A stretch of 64,000 bases of DNA, from positions 1 through 64,000 of the forward strand of contig JADYXR010000265.1 in the NCBI GenBank assembly GCA_021772095.1, read 5' to 3'. The DNA is from Candidatus Obscuribacter sp. GTDB taxonomy: Bacteria > Cyanobacteriota > Vampirovibrionia > Obscuribacterales > Obscuribacteraceae. Shown here one piece after another: positions 9,080 to 17,607 of the stretch (its first letter is position 1; every line of letters starts with the position of its first letter). A model generated the notes under the pieces. The model worked only from the letters and a program-made list of their open reading frames with translations. It did no database searches and was not told the DNA's origin. Both the position numbers and the translations under genes were made by a program.

Positions 9080-9841
9080 GTGTCAGGTCATTCGAAGTGG
9101 GCAACGATCAAACGGCAGAAAGCGGTTGTTGATGCCAAACGCGGAGCGGTCTACGCAAGAATGTCACGCGAGATCATTGTCGCGACAAAACAAGGCGGTC
9201 CCGATCGCGAAGGAAACTTCAGACTACGACAAGCAATTGATCGAGCAAAAGCTGAAGGCGTACCAAACGACAATATCGAACGTGCAATCGAGAAAGGCTC
9301 GGGAGCAGGCGCCGCGGATAACGTTGAGGAACTGACGTACGAGGGCTACGGTCCTGGCGGTGTCGCCATCCTTGTCAAATGCGCAACCGACAACAGAAAC
9401 CGCACGGCAGGCGATATTCGAAGCTACTTCTCAAAATACGGCGGCAACCTTGGTGACACAGGTTGCGTCAATTGGATGTTCAAAGAACGTGGCGAGATTC
9501 AGGTCGGCAAAGAAAAATCCTTCGATGAGGACGCTTTGCTTTCAGCGGCAAGCGACGCCGGCGCTGAAGATCTTCTGACAGAAGACCTGGAAGAAGCCCT
9601 CGTCATCTGCAGTTCCGACAAACTAGAAATTGTGAAAACAGCCGTTGAGAAAAGCGGACATGAAGTCGTGTCTGCGGAAGTCAATATGGCGCCACTAACG
9701 ACGGTGTCTGTGCAAGACCCTGATATTGCCAAACAATTATTGAAACTATTGGATGCACTCGAAAATCAAGACGACGTGCAGCAGGTGTATGCCAATTTTG
9801 ATATGGACGAGCGCTTGCTCCGAGACTTCGTGAACGGCTAG
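9080..9841 (+). CDS. YebC/TACO1-family translation/transcription factor
   Basis: 253 residues, the normal size. Begins MSGHSKWATIKRQKAVVDAKRG, the family signature; a downstream GPGGVAILV block is also conserved. Start GTG 9080 is preceded by AGGAGA. YebC-family proteins are cytoplasmic; some act as transcriptional regulators (PmpR type) and others relieve ribosome stalling at proline stretches. The sequence alone does not separate these. It stands alone with large gaps on both sides, one 27-bp element before it and one after. Confidence 0.93.
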   Translation: MSGHSKWATIKRQKAVVDAKRGAVYARMSREIIVATKQGGPDREGNFRLRQAIDRAKAEGVPNDNIERAIEKGSGAGAADNVEELTYEGYGPGGVAILVKCATDNRNRTAGDIRSYFSKYGGNLGDTGCVNWMFKERGEIQVGKEKSFDEDALLSAASDAGAEDLLTEDLEEALVICSSDKLEIVKTAVEKSGHEVVSAEVNMAPLTTVSVQDPDIAKQLLKLLDALENQDDVQQVYANFDMDERLLRDFVNG

Positions 9842-9889
9842 CCTAGCGCTTCTTGGTCGGAAGATTGCTTTTTAGGACGACGTTGACTC

Positions 9890-9916
9890 GTCATAAAAAG
9901 TGGCTTTTTTTCTGAC
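9890..9916. repeat. 27-bp dispersed palindrome, copy 4
   Basis: GTCATAAAA-AGTGGCTTT-TTTTCTGAC; both halves are T-rich-type, so polarity is ambiguous. 49 bp after the yebC stop. Confidence 0.75.
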
Positions 9917-10208
9917 GAAATAAAATCGCCGATTTAAACCCTTCCTTCTATATGGTTTGGTCAGCAATTTGCTGGTCACTACGCGCCCTTACGATTCGTT
10001 AGTCGTCGACGCATGAAATACTCATGGAAGCTTGGTCTCGCTGGAATTGCGTTGCTTCAATCGAAAATTCGGGTCAAGCTGACCTCACATCACTTCGTTC
10101 TGCGCAATAAAATGCAAACTTATTTTGCAGTATCACCGGCGGTTGCTAAGCGGCAGGAACCATACGCAAAGCGTTATTAGCAAACCGTTTCGGGCATTTC
10201 TAATTGAT

Positions 10209-10232
10209 ATATATTATGGCCCGATAATATAT
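10209..10232. other. AT-rich inverted repeat, 9-bp arms
   Basis: ATATATTAT and ATAATATAT flank GGCCCG. Operator-like rather than terminator-like, since no T run follows. Unlinked to any nearby start. Confidence 0.5.
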
Positions 10233-10694
10233 TAGAGCAAGGTTAATGTGAGTTTCACACTTTTTTACCGAAGGCACGTGACAACCACCAGCGACACCAT
10301 TCATTAGCGCGCTCTCACAAAGTCAAACTTAAGGCCAGCTTGCTTGGACATACGCACGTCACACCCAAGACACATATCGCCGCCATGTCAACCCTGCATA
10401 GTTTAAAAATCGAACACTAACCCGCAAACGCCGACAGCTGCGGAAAATTTCGCTCATGCCAAGGGGTTTTGACTCGTTACGTTCGCTTCTGCTAACTTGA
10501 CGCGTGCTCCAAACAAGGGCGCTGCGATCCAAAAACATCCAATATGCAGCGTTCGGTTATCGCCTTTTACAGACCTGAAACATATAGAGGGGTAGCTACA
10601 GGACATCTCGCACTACAAGAAGGCTTCACAGACGTAATAAACGTATTTGAAGCGCTCGCGAGAATCGCCTAGCAGCACGGATCTGGAGATAAGC

Positions 10695-11510
10695 GTGAAA
10701 AACGGAAAAAACTACCTAACCAGCACATTAGTTGCAATCGGCTTAGTCAGTGCATTCGGTGCATCACCAGCCAGCGCAGCAAATTCTGGACTTGCCGCGG
10801 AAGTCGTCACTTCCACATATGAAGAGAACGGACAAGAGTGCGCGTCCGTCACTATCAATGGCGAAGAAGTAATCAGTTACCGCGGTGAGGTCGACGGAGA
10901 CAGCGCCGAAGATAAAGCCGAATCACTTGCTGACAAACTCGAAGAACTACTTGATGAAGAAAAGGATTCGATTGAATCCCTGCTTCCCGCCCGCGACGGC
11001 AATCAAGGCGCCATTCGTTGCAACGGAAAAACAATTCTCAAATTCTCTTTGCCCGTAAAAAGCCCGGACGCTGAAGAACAAGGAAAGTTGGCTGTCAAAA
11101 CCAGCTTGCAAATAATCAACGTATTGCGCATGGCATCAGGCTCTACGAAACTTCCTGATTCAGTAAATAATTTCGCCGAAGCCGCAGCTTCAGGAAGATT
11201 GGCTAATGTACAGGGAGACGACAGTTTTTCTGGACGAGCTTCCTGGTACGGACCTAACTTTCACGGACGCAAAACCAGTAACGGTGAGCGTTATGACCAA
11301 GAAGGCATGACCGCGGCCCACAGAACTCTACCTTTCGGTACCAAACTTCGGGTCACCAATCGCAGCACCGGCAAATCATGTGTTGTTAAAGTGAACGATC
11401 GCGGACCGTTCGTCGACAACCGAGTGATCGACCTTTCCAAAGGCGCAGCAAAACAACTGAACATGGTTTCATCCGGCGTCGCAATGGTAGACGTCTTTGT
11501 ACTGCAATAA
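10695..11510 (+). CDS. rlpA: RlpA-like septal lytic transglycosylase (double-psi beta-barrel)
   Basis: 271 residues from GTG 10695, preceded by TGGAGATAAGC; a Lys-poor signal peptide follows (ends ...GASPASA near residue 29), without a lipobox cysteine. The middle has an unassigned acidic domain (residues ~30-180). The C-terminal ~95 residues form the RlpA double-psi barrel: GRASWYGPNFHGRKTSNGE, TAAHRTLPFGT and VKVNDRGPF, keeping the Glu, His and Asp that are catalytic in Pseudomonas RlpA. No SPOR domain, so septal targeting by denuded glycan is not supported. Likely periplasmic. Confidence 0.85.
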   Translation: MKNGKNYLTSTLVAIGLVSAFGASPASAANSGLAAEVVTSTYEENGQECASVTINGEEVISYRGEVDGDSAEDKAESLADKLEELLDEEKDSIESLLPARDGNQGAIRCNGKTILKFSLPVKSPDAEEQGKLAVKTSLQIINVLRMASGSTKLPDSVNNFAEAAASGRLANVQGDDSFSGRASWYGPNFHGRKTSNGERYDQEGMTAAHRTLPFGTKLRVTNRSTGKSCVVKVNDRGPFVDNRVIDLSKGAAKQLNMVSSGVAMVDVFVLQ

Positions 11511-11728
11511 CTATAGAAAACTGTGTCACCGCAGAGGTATGCGATTAAGAGCACCCGCGGAATCCGGCCGAAGAATCAACTCGATGTCGGTGCAACTGAA
11601 ACACGAAGTGCAAAGCGAATCGACAGGGAATTCGTCGGATCTGCATTCCCTCGATCTTGTTCTGACATTGCTGGCTATGAACATGCCTGTCAGTAGGCAG
11701 ATAGTTTAGAAACCGTCAGATCTATTCG

Positions 11729-11755
11729 GTCAGAATTTCTGTCTGTTTTTCTGAC
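11729..11755 (+). repeat. 27-bp dispersed palindrome, copy 5
   Basis: GTCAGAATT-TCTGTCTGT-TTTTCTGAC, close to the consensus. An extra GTCAGA half-site lies just upstream at 11715. Confidence 0.9.
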
Positions 11756-11860
11756 AGGCTAACTCCTCTCCGCTTTCGATCGAACCAACCCGTTGCCACT
11801 GCTTAACACTTGACATTATCAGAAGGGTAAGCTTTCAGGCTTTCTGTTAGAATTCCAAAA

Positions 11861-11906
11861 CCTCAGCTTCAGACTGAGGACGGTTGGCGGGGTGGTTCCC
11901 GCCAAC
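11861..11906 (+). promoter_or_regulatory. Two consecutive hairpins in the gltX leader
   Basis: CCTCAG/CTGAGG (7-base loop) is followed three bases later by a 9-bp GC-rich stem, GTTGGCGGG/CCCGCCAAC with loop GTGGTT. They end 53 bp before the gltX start. No T run follows, so they are more likely a leader structure than a terminator. Function unproven. Confidence 0.5.
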
Positions 11907-11959
11907 ACCTGATACAGGGCACTGCAAAATTCACTGCAAATTGGCTAAACGGTTAGATC

Positions 11960-13432
11960 GTGTCTACTGAAGTTAGAGTAAGAATTGCACCGTCCCCGAC
12001 GGGAAATCTCCATCTTGGCACAGCCAGGACGGCTCTATACAACTACCTTTACGCCAAGCGCCACAACGGCAAGTTTATTTTCCGCCTGGAAGACACTGAT
12101 AACGAGCGCTCCGACGAGAAATACACCAAAGACATTATCGACGGTTTGAAATGGCTCGGCTTGACCTGGGATGAAGGTTGCGACATTGGTGGACCATATC
12201 CGCCATACCGTCAAACTGAGAAAATCGATCACTATGAGCGCATCGCAGACAAACTTTTGCAAAACGGTTTTGCATATCTTTGCTATGCGTCAACAGAAGA
12301 ATTGGCTGCACTCAAAGAAGAGCAGCGGGTGTCAGGTCTTCCATCGCGATATGACAATCGCGGTCGTGAAGTTTCAATCGAACAGCGCGAAAAATACCAA
12401 GCTGAAGGTCGGGTTCCATCCTTCCGTTTCCGTGTAGAAGAGCCGCAAGACATACATTGGGACGACGAGATCAAAGGGCCGATCACCGTTAACAGTGCCG
12501 ATCTCGGCGGTGACATGGTGATCATCAAATCCAACGGCGTCGCCACCTACAACTTCGCCGTAGTAGTCGACGACATCGACATGCAGATGACGAACGTCTT
12601 GCGCGGCGAAGATCACATCCACAACACCGCCAAGCAACTACTCTTGTTCGAGGCTCTTAATTGCAAGCCACCGCACTTCGGTCACACCGGTTTGATTTTC
12701 GATTCGAACGATCGCAAATTATCGAAACGCGAACACGGAGAACTGGTCCACATCGACTACTACAAGACGCAAGGCTACATGCCTGAAGCGATCGTCAACT
12801 ATCTGATCAAGACGAGCTGGACGCCGCCTGACGATACGATGGAAAAATTCACGCTGGAAGAAGCATGTCAGATGTTCGACATCAAGCGCGTCAGCAAGAC
12901 CCATGCGCGTTTCGACATGGACAAATTGAACTGGTACAACTCTCACTATCTTCGCAGCTTGCCACTATCCACGGTGACAGAACGAGCACGTCCTTATTTG
13001 ACCGACTTTGATTTGAGCGAATACTCCCACGACGAGCTTGAGAAGCTGGTGGACACCTTGCGCGGCAGTCTGACTAAGTTGTCCGAAATCAAGGCAGCTG
13101 GAAGCTTCTTCTTCGGTAAAACAGTCGAAGTTTCAGACGAAATGAAGTCAACTGTTCTCTCATCAAGCGAAGCTAAAAAGGTGTTGACGGAGACACTTTC
13201 GAGCATCTCGAAGATGCCGTTCGATGACCCGGCCGGCGTCAAACAAATCGTCGACAGCATGGGCAAAGAACTCGGAATAAAAGGCAAGAATCTCTATTGG
13301 CCTCTCAGGGCTGCTCTGGCAGGAAGTACTCAAGGACCGGATTTGGGTTCGATGATTTCCGTGCTCGGTCCTACTAAGGTGCAGGCACGCTTAGAAGCAG
13401 CATTGAAAAACGGCGGAAACGGTCATGTGTAG
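11960..13432 (+). CDS. gltX: Glutamyl-tRNA synthetase
   Basis: Class I aminoacyl-tRNA synthetase charging tRNA-Glu (and possibly tRNA-Gln in organisms using the GatCAB route). 490 residues. The HIGH-type motif is in RIAPSPTGNLHLGTART at the N-terminus and the KMSKS-type motif is DRKLSKREHG near residue 255. Start GTG 11960 has a weak ribosome site. Besides translation, Glu-tRNA is the substrate of HemA encoded at 28 kb, so this gene feeds heme synthesis. Followed at 86 bp by cysS. Confidence 0.95.
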   Translation: MSTEVRVRIAPSPTGNLHLGTARTALYNYLYAKRHNGKFIFRLEDTDNERSDEKYTKDIIDGLKWLGLTWDEGCDIGGPYPPYRQTEKIDHYERIADKLLQNGFAYLCYASTEELAALKEEQRVSGLPSRYDNRGREVSIEQREKYQAEGRVPSFRFRVEEPQDIHWDDEIKGPITVNSADLGGDMVIIKSNGVATYNFAVVVDDIDMQMTNVLRGEDHIHNTAKQLLLFEALNCKPPHFGHTGLIFDSNDRKLSKREHGELVHIDYYKTQGYMPEAIVNYLIKTSWTPPDDTMEKFTLEEACQMFDIKRVSKTHARFDMDKLNWYNSHYLRSLPLSTVTERARPYLTDFDLSEYSHDELEKLVDTLRGSLTKLSEIKAAGSFFFGKTVEVSDEMKSTVLSSSEAKKVLTETLSSISKMPFDDPAGVKQIVDSMGKELGIKGKNLYWPLRAALAGSTQGPDLGSMISVLGPTKVQARLEAALKNGGNGHV

Positions 13433-13518
13433 GACGTAAGCAGAGAGCGCGTCAAATCGGCCGATAGCTGGATTTCGATGCCACCACATGCAGTTCCACC
13501 CCCACGACACCACATTCA

Positions 13519-15009
13519 GTGACTCAGATGACCACTATTCAAGTTCACAATACATTGACCGGAAAAAAGGAACTCTTTGTCCCGGTAAACGGCAACCGCG
13601 TTTTGATGTACGCTTGCGGCCCAACCGTTTATGACATGAGCCACCTTGGACATGCGCGCATGACGCTCGTTTATGACGTCATTCAGCGTTACCTGCGATT
13701 TTCCGGTTATGACGTTACCTACGTCAGAAACATTACTGACGTAGACGACAAAATAATCAATCGAGCAAAATCGCTGGGCATCAGTCCGGAACAAGTGGCG
13801 CGTGAGTACACCTACACTTTCTGGCATGACATGCATTGCCTCAACATCCAGCCACCGGACTTTGAACCGAAAGCGACTGAGTTTATCGAACTGATGATTC
13901 AGTTCACAAAAGAACTGATCGAAAAAGGTCATGCCTACGAAAGCCGCGGCGATGTGTACTTTGACGTTGCGTCGTTCAAGGAATACGGCAAACTTGGCAA
14001 GAAGACGCTTGAAGATCTGCTGGTCGGGGCGCGCGAACAAGTGAAATCGCAAGACGATCTGGCCGACCGCAAACGAAATCAGGTCGATTTTGCATTATGG
14101 AAAAGTGCCAGAGAGGGCGAACTGGGCTGGTCTAGTCCGTGGGGCGCCGGTCGACCAGGATGGCATTTGGAATGCTCAACTATGACCAAACATGTGCTTG
14201 GTGAAACGATCGATATTCATGCCGGCGGCGAAGATCTTGTTTTCCCGCACCACGAAAACGAAATCGCTCAGTCAGAAGCTTTGCATGGAAAACCGATGGC
14301 GAAGTACTGGCTGCACAACAGTTTCGTTCAAGTGAACTCCGAAAAAATGTCGAAATCGGAAGGCAATTTCACCACCATTCAAAATTTGCTCGGCCGCTTT
14401 TCTGCGGACACTATCCGAATTTTTGCGCTACAAACACACTATCGCCACCCGATTGAATTTTCAATGGAAAGTTTGACTGCCGCAAAAACAGCGCTCGGCC
14501 GCCTGCTCAGAGCCGCCGCCTATGCCACTCCAGCAGAGCAATCAAATGGTGCGGGTGCCACCGCCGGCGAAGCCGTTTTAAAACAAAACGCTCAGCAGAT
14601 CACTAGAGCAACGGCCGAATCGCTAGATCCGGTCAATGATGATCTGACAAAACAATTCAGAAAAACGTTCACCGACGCCATGGACAATGACTTCAATACC
14701 GCCATTGCGACATCACAGCTGTTCTTCCTGTCTGACAAAATTTTCGTTGAAACTGATGAGAATAGACGTCGCGGATACGCAACGGTATTGGTGCAATACG
14801 CCCGCCTTCTCGGTTTGACATTGTCCGACACGAGGAAGCAAGTGGACGACGCAACGACAAAACAAATTGTCGACCTCGTTCTCGAACTGCGAAATATTGC
14901 ACGAACGAAGAAGGACTACGAAACATCTGACTTGATTAGAAAGCGGCTTGCTGACGCTGGTCTCAACGTTATGGACACAGGCGGAAATACGACCTGGGAA
15001 CAGGCGTAA
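13519..15009 (+). CDS. cysS: Cysteinyl-tRNA synthetase
   Basis: Class I synthetase, 496 residues. Motifs: YACGPTVYDMSHLGHAR (HIGH-type plus the first zinc-ligand Cys), WHLECSTM and GGEDLVFPHHENE (remaining zinc ligands), and KMSKSEGN. Start taken as GTG 13519; ATG 13528 is an equally possible start and loses only three residues. Same strand as gltX and probably co-transcribed. Confidence 0.95.
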   Translation: MTQMTTIQVHNTLTGKKELFVPVNGNRVLMYACGPTVYDMSHLGHARMTLVYDVIQRYLRFSGYDVTYVRNITDVDDKIINRAKSLGISPEQVAREYTYTFWHDMHCLNIQPPDFEPKATEFIELMIQFTKELIEKGHAYESRGDVYFDVASFKEYGKLGKKTLEDLLVGAREQVKSQDDLADRKRNQVDFALWKSAREGELGWSSPWGAGRPGWHLECSTMTKHVLGETIDIHAGGEDLVFPHHENEIAQSEALHGKPMAKYWLHNSFVQVNSEKMSKSEGNFTTIQNLLGRFSADTIRIFALQTHYRHPIEFSMESLTAAKTALGRLLRAAAYATPAEQSNGAGATAGEAVLKQNAQQITRATAESLDPVNDDLTKQFRKTFTDAMDNDFNTAIATSQLFFLSDKIFVETDENRRRGYATVLVQYARLLGLTLSDTRKQVDDATTKQIVDLVLELRNIARTKKDYETSDLIRKRLADAGLNVMDTGGNTTWEQA

Positions 15010-15205
15010 TCGATTTCTTCTGACGTTGTTTCAAAGAAACCGTGTTGAATAATCCGATCGAATCGAATGAAACGAGCGCGCGTTCCAAAGAGCGGCACCT
15101 CGCAAATTGAACATCCTCGAAGCGTCGCTATCGCATTCGGAATTGGCTGTTTTGCTCATGAAGGAGCAACTCAGAAATTCCAATTATTTCGTCCATTCTC
15201 AAAAG

Positions 15206-15292
15206 TGGCGGAGAGGGTGGGATTCGAACCCACGTGGCTTGCACCCATCCGCTTTCGAGGCGGCGCCGTTATGACCGCTTCGGTACCTCTCC
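15206..15292 (-). tRNA. tRNA-Ser(CGA)
   Basis: Minus strand. Acceptor arms GGAGAGG/CCTCTCC, discriminator G and an encoded CCA (15208-15206). Anticodon loop CTCGAAA gives anticodon CGA, reading UCG. The long variable arm is typical of serine tRNAs, and GGTTCGAATCC forms the T loop. 87 nt including CCA. It lies in a gap between convergent cysS and the SRPBCC gene's downstream side. Confidence 0.95.
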
Positions 15293-15407
15293 AAGTTTGA
15301 ATGGCTCATTCTATCAGACAACCAAGGCAGTTATTATTTTCGATGATTGAGTTCGTAATAAACGACGATCTGACCAAGCCTGGCGTCATATGACATGGTC
15401 TTGACCT

Positions 15408-15434
15408 GTCATAAAAACGGACAGAAATTCTGAC
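15408..15434 (-). repeat. 27-bp dispersed palindrome, copy 6 (inverted)
   Basis: GTCATAAAA-ACGGACAGA-AATTCTGAC. Its reverse complement is GTCAGAATT-TCTGTCCGT-TTTTATGAC, near consensus. Downstream of the SRPBCC gene (minus strand). Confidence 0.9.
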
Positions 15435-15560
15435 CGAACAACTACCCTCAAAAATGATCGATCCGCCGCACGGTAGTCAAGCGAGATTCGCCAGCCGCCA
15501 CCGCCGGTGATACCATCCAAAATCCAGGCGCACCAAATCCAAGAGCTGACCGAGCGAAAC

Positions 15561-16169
15561 TTAAATCAGCGGCTTGCCCGCGATTTGCGTTTTAGACTCA
15601 ACTTGTCCTTTGAGACTGACCATTACGGCTGGCATATCAATTCGATTTTGACGACGAATCAATGGAGCCGGAACGAAAAATCCACCATCGACATAACTGG
15701 CATACGTGACCAGAGTAGTTCGTCCGTGATCCAGAGGCTCTAGCTTCCAATAACCTTTCACTTGCTTAAACGCGCCGCTCACCCGACTCCATTCCAACGA
15801 GTGTGGTGCCTTTTCGGTCACTTTGAGAACGTACGAATAAGTGCCTACCGGTCCACTTGGAGCCACGGTGTGCTTGATCGTCTTCAAATGTCCGTCTTCT
15901 TTGATGAGCTGGCATTTTTTGACTTGAGGAAAAACTTTATTGGCGTTGTCGTAGTCGGTCAATACTTGCCAAATCTGATGAGGAGCGGCATGCACGACAA
16001 TCTTAGAGATTGAATACTTATCGCCTTCAATAACTGATTCCGTCACAGCAGGCGCTTCGATGGTTTTCGAATGCTTATGCGAGTCGGCAAATGCCGCTGG
16101 ACTGCTTATAGCGGAGCAAAGAGCCACTCCGATGATTAGACCTAAATGTTTCCGGTGTTTCCGTTTCAC
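15561..16169 (-). CDS. Secreted SRPBCC/START-like lipid-binding protein
   Basis: 202 residues from GTG 16169 with GGTAGGGG upstream. The N-terminus is a signal peptide (basic MKRKHRKH, hydrophobic core, cleavage after ...PAAFA near residue 28). A His-rich bit follows, then one SRPBCC (polyketide cyclase/COQ10-like) fold: the VVHAAPHQIWQVLTDYDN start and the WKLEPLDHGRTTLVTY strand pair are typical. Family members bind a hydrophobic ligand in a cavity; the ligand is unknown here. Export is unusual but seen in cyanobacterial-type genomes. Single gene. Confidence 0.75.
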   Translation of the reverse strand: MKRKHRKHLGLIIGVALCSAISSPAAFADSHKHSKTIEAPAVTESVIEGDKYSISKIVVHAAPHQIWQVLTDYDNANKVFPQVKKCQLIKEDGHLKTIKHTVAPSGPVGTYSYVLKVTEKAPHSLEWSRVSGAFKQVKGYWKLEPLDHGRTTLVTYASYVDGGFFVPAPLIRRQNRIDMPAVMVSLKGQVESKTQIAGKPLI

Positions 16170-16451
16170 AAACCCCTACCTTTCCACTGATCGATAGCTG
16201 TTGTAGACCTCGAACAACTCGATACTTAAATCGTGTTAGTATCCGAATCGAACACTACAACGTAACACAGATTTCTCGACGGTGAAAATACGATAAATTA
16301 TCCGAATGTTGAGCAAGCTTTAGTGACTAGCTCAATCCGCCAAGGACAGCCTGGATTTTATCGGCTATTGACTACTTGCGCAAGCGAGATTGTTCTAACA
16401 ACCCATTGCATATAGGTCCGATATCACTGAGCCCGTAAGGCATAGAGCGAC

Positions 16452-17498
16452 TTGACAACACCCGTACGCAAACTCGCACATTTACTTTACAACCCGCACT
16501 CCGGGTCCGCCATAGCCCCTGAATGGTGGGTCGGCAAGATTGTCCATAAGCTCTGCAGTGCCAACTTTCAGGTTACAGCAACCGCCACTTGGGCGGGAAT
16601 CGAAACCCAAGATGTTCTCGATTTATTGAAGGACGGATCGGAGTTGCTGATAGCAGCAGGTGGCGACGGTACGATCCGAATGGCCCTGGAAGCCGCCTCG
16701 TTAGCTCCAGAGCGCATCCCTGTCGGCATCGTGCCCGTAGGGACGGGCAATCAGCTGGCTCGAAACCTGGGGCTTTATGAAGACAACATCCTCTCTGATC
16801 CGATCGATAAAGCGGTCGATACCCTGATTGAGGGCAAGCAATTCGCCATGGATCTCGGCGTCATGAACGGCCATCGCTTCGCCGTCTCCGCTGGAGTCGG
16901 ACCAATGAGCGACGCAATCCTCATGCCCCAACACATAGATAAGGTGAACTGGCGGATGCTGGCTTATGCCGGCTCCCTGGTCCAGACCATCACCCAGCCG
17001 CCGCTTTTAATTCGGGTGACCGCCGACGACGAGGCGCCGTTCAATGTGGCGGCTTCTGGTATTTTTGTCACCAACATCTCCGACCTCGGCATCGGACTAT
17101 TGTCAGAATCCGCTCGTTTAGACGACGGCATCCTTGATCTTTGCGTGCTTGCTCCGCAGGAATTCCACGACTACCTCGAGATGGGATTTCGATTCGCTGG
17201 CGGCATGGCTGACACACAACCAGCTCCGTACTATGTCAGAAAGGTACGCAAGGTCACTCTGGAAGTTGTGCCGGTCAGCCGTCATTCGTCGATACTGAAT
17301 AAGACCTGGCGACGCGTAAAAAATTCGTTTGGTGTTTATGAAAAACCACCGCTTCTGTTAAACAAAGAAGCCACCGCCATGATTGACGGCGACGCTTGCG
17401 GAACCACACCGATGCACATCGAAGTGGCACCACATGCAGTGTCAATAATGGTGCCTCAAAATTTTACCGTTTCGAAGCATGAAATCGCGGTAGCTTGA
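16452..17498 (+). CDS. Diacylglycerol/lipid kinase family protein (YegS/DagK type)
   Basis: 348 residues from TTG 16452. ATP-dependent lipid kinase fold: an N-terminal LLYNPHSGSA nucleotide-binding strand, the AAGGDGTIR catalytic-domain signature near residue 75, PVGTGNQLARNLG, and a C-terminal beta-rich lobe ending with an IDGD element. Substrate could be diacylglycerol, sphingolipid-like or undecaprenol; motifs do not decide. Cytoplasmic, membrane-associated. It stands alone, converging with the fusion gene at 17608. Confidence 0.85.
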   Translation: MTTPVRKLAHLLYNPHSGSAIAPEWWVGKIVHKLCSANFQVTATATWAGIETQDVLDLLKDGSELLIAAGGDGTIRMALEAASLAPERIPVGIVPVGTGNQLARNLGLYEDNILSDPIDKAVDTLIEGKQFAMDLGVMNGHRFAVSAGVGPMSDAILMPQHIDKVNWRMLAYAGSLVQTITQPPLLIRVTADDEAPFNVAASGIFVTNISDLGIGLLSESARLDDGILDLCVLAPQEFHDYLEMGFRFAGGMADTQPAPYYVRKVRKVTLEVVPVSRHSSILNKTWRRVKNSFGVYEKPPLLLNKEATAMIDGDACGTTPMHIEVAPHAVSIMVPQNFTVSKHEIAVA

Positions 17499-17607
17499 AT
17501 GAATATAGCCCATTGAATCAGCTCGGACCACCAATCAACTCTAACACCATATATGGTTCGCAATCTTCGTCAACACCAAAGTCGTAATCGCGCCGATGTT
17601 AGCATCT

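Larger units (their letters stand above)
9842..10694. other. 853-bp gap without a recognisable gene
   Basis: Starts with a 27-bp element (9890) and contains an AT-rich palindrome (10209-10232). No frame with a ribosome site or protein-like composition, and no tRNA, SRP, tmRNA or RNase P landmarks. The rlpA promoter must lie towards its right end. The length suggests either an unassigned RNA or a degraded gene. Confidence 0.4.
11511..11959. other. Intergenic leader upstream of gltX
   Basis: No gene. Holds a 27-bp element at 11729 and, closer to gltX, two hairpins at 11861-11879 and 11883-11906. The latter may lie in the gltX 5' leader. Confidence 0.5.

Noticed and set aside
11883-11906. The GGGGTGGTTCCCGCC loop resembles the T-box GGGTGGNACCGCG motif in front of a synthetase gene.
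   Set aside because: Mismatch at the key A, an extra C, no stem I or specifier loop, no terminator, and a 27-bp element occupies the space a T-box would need.
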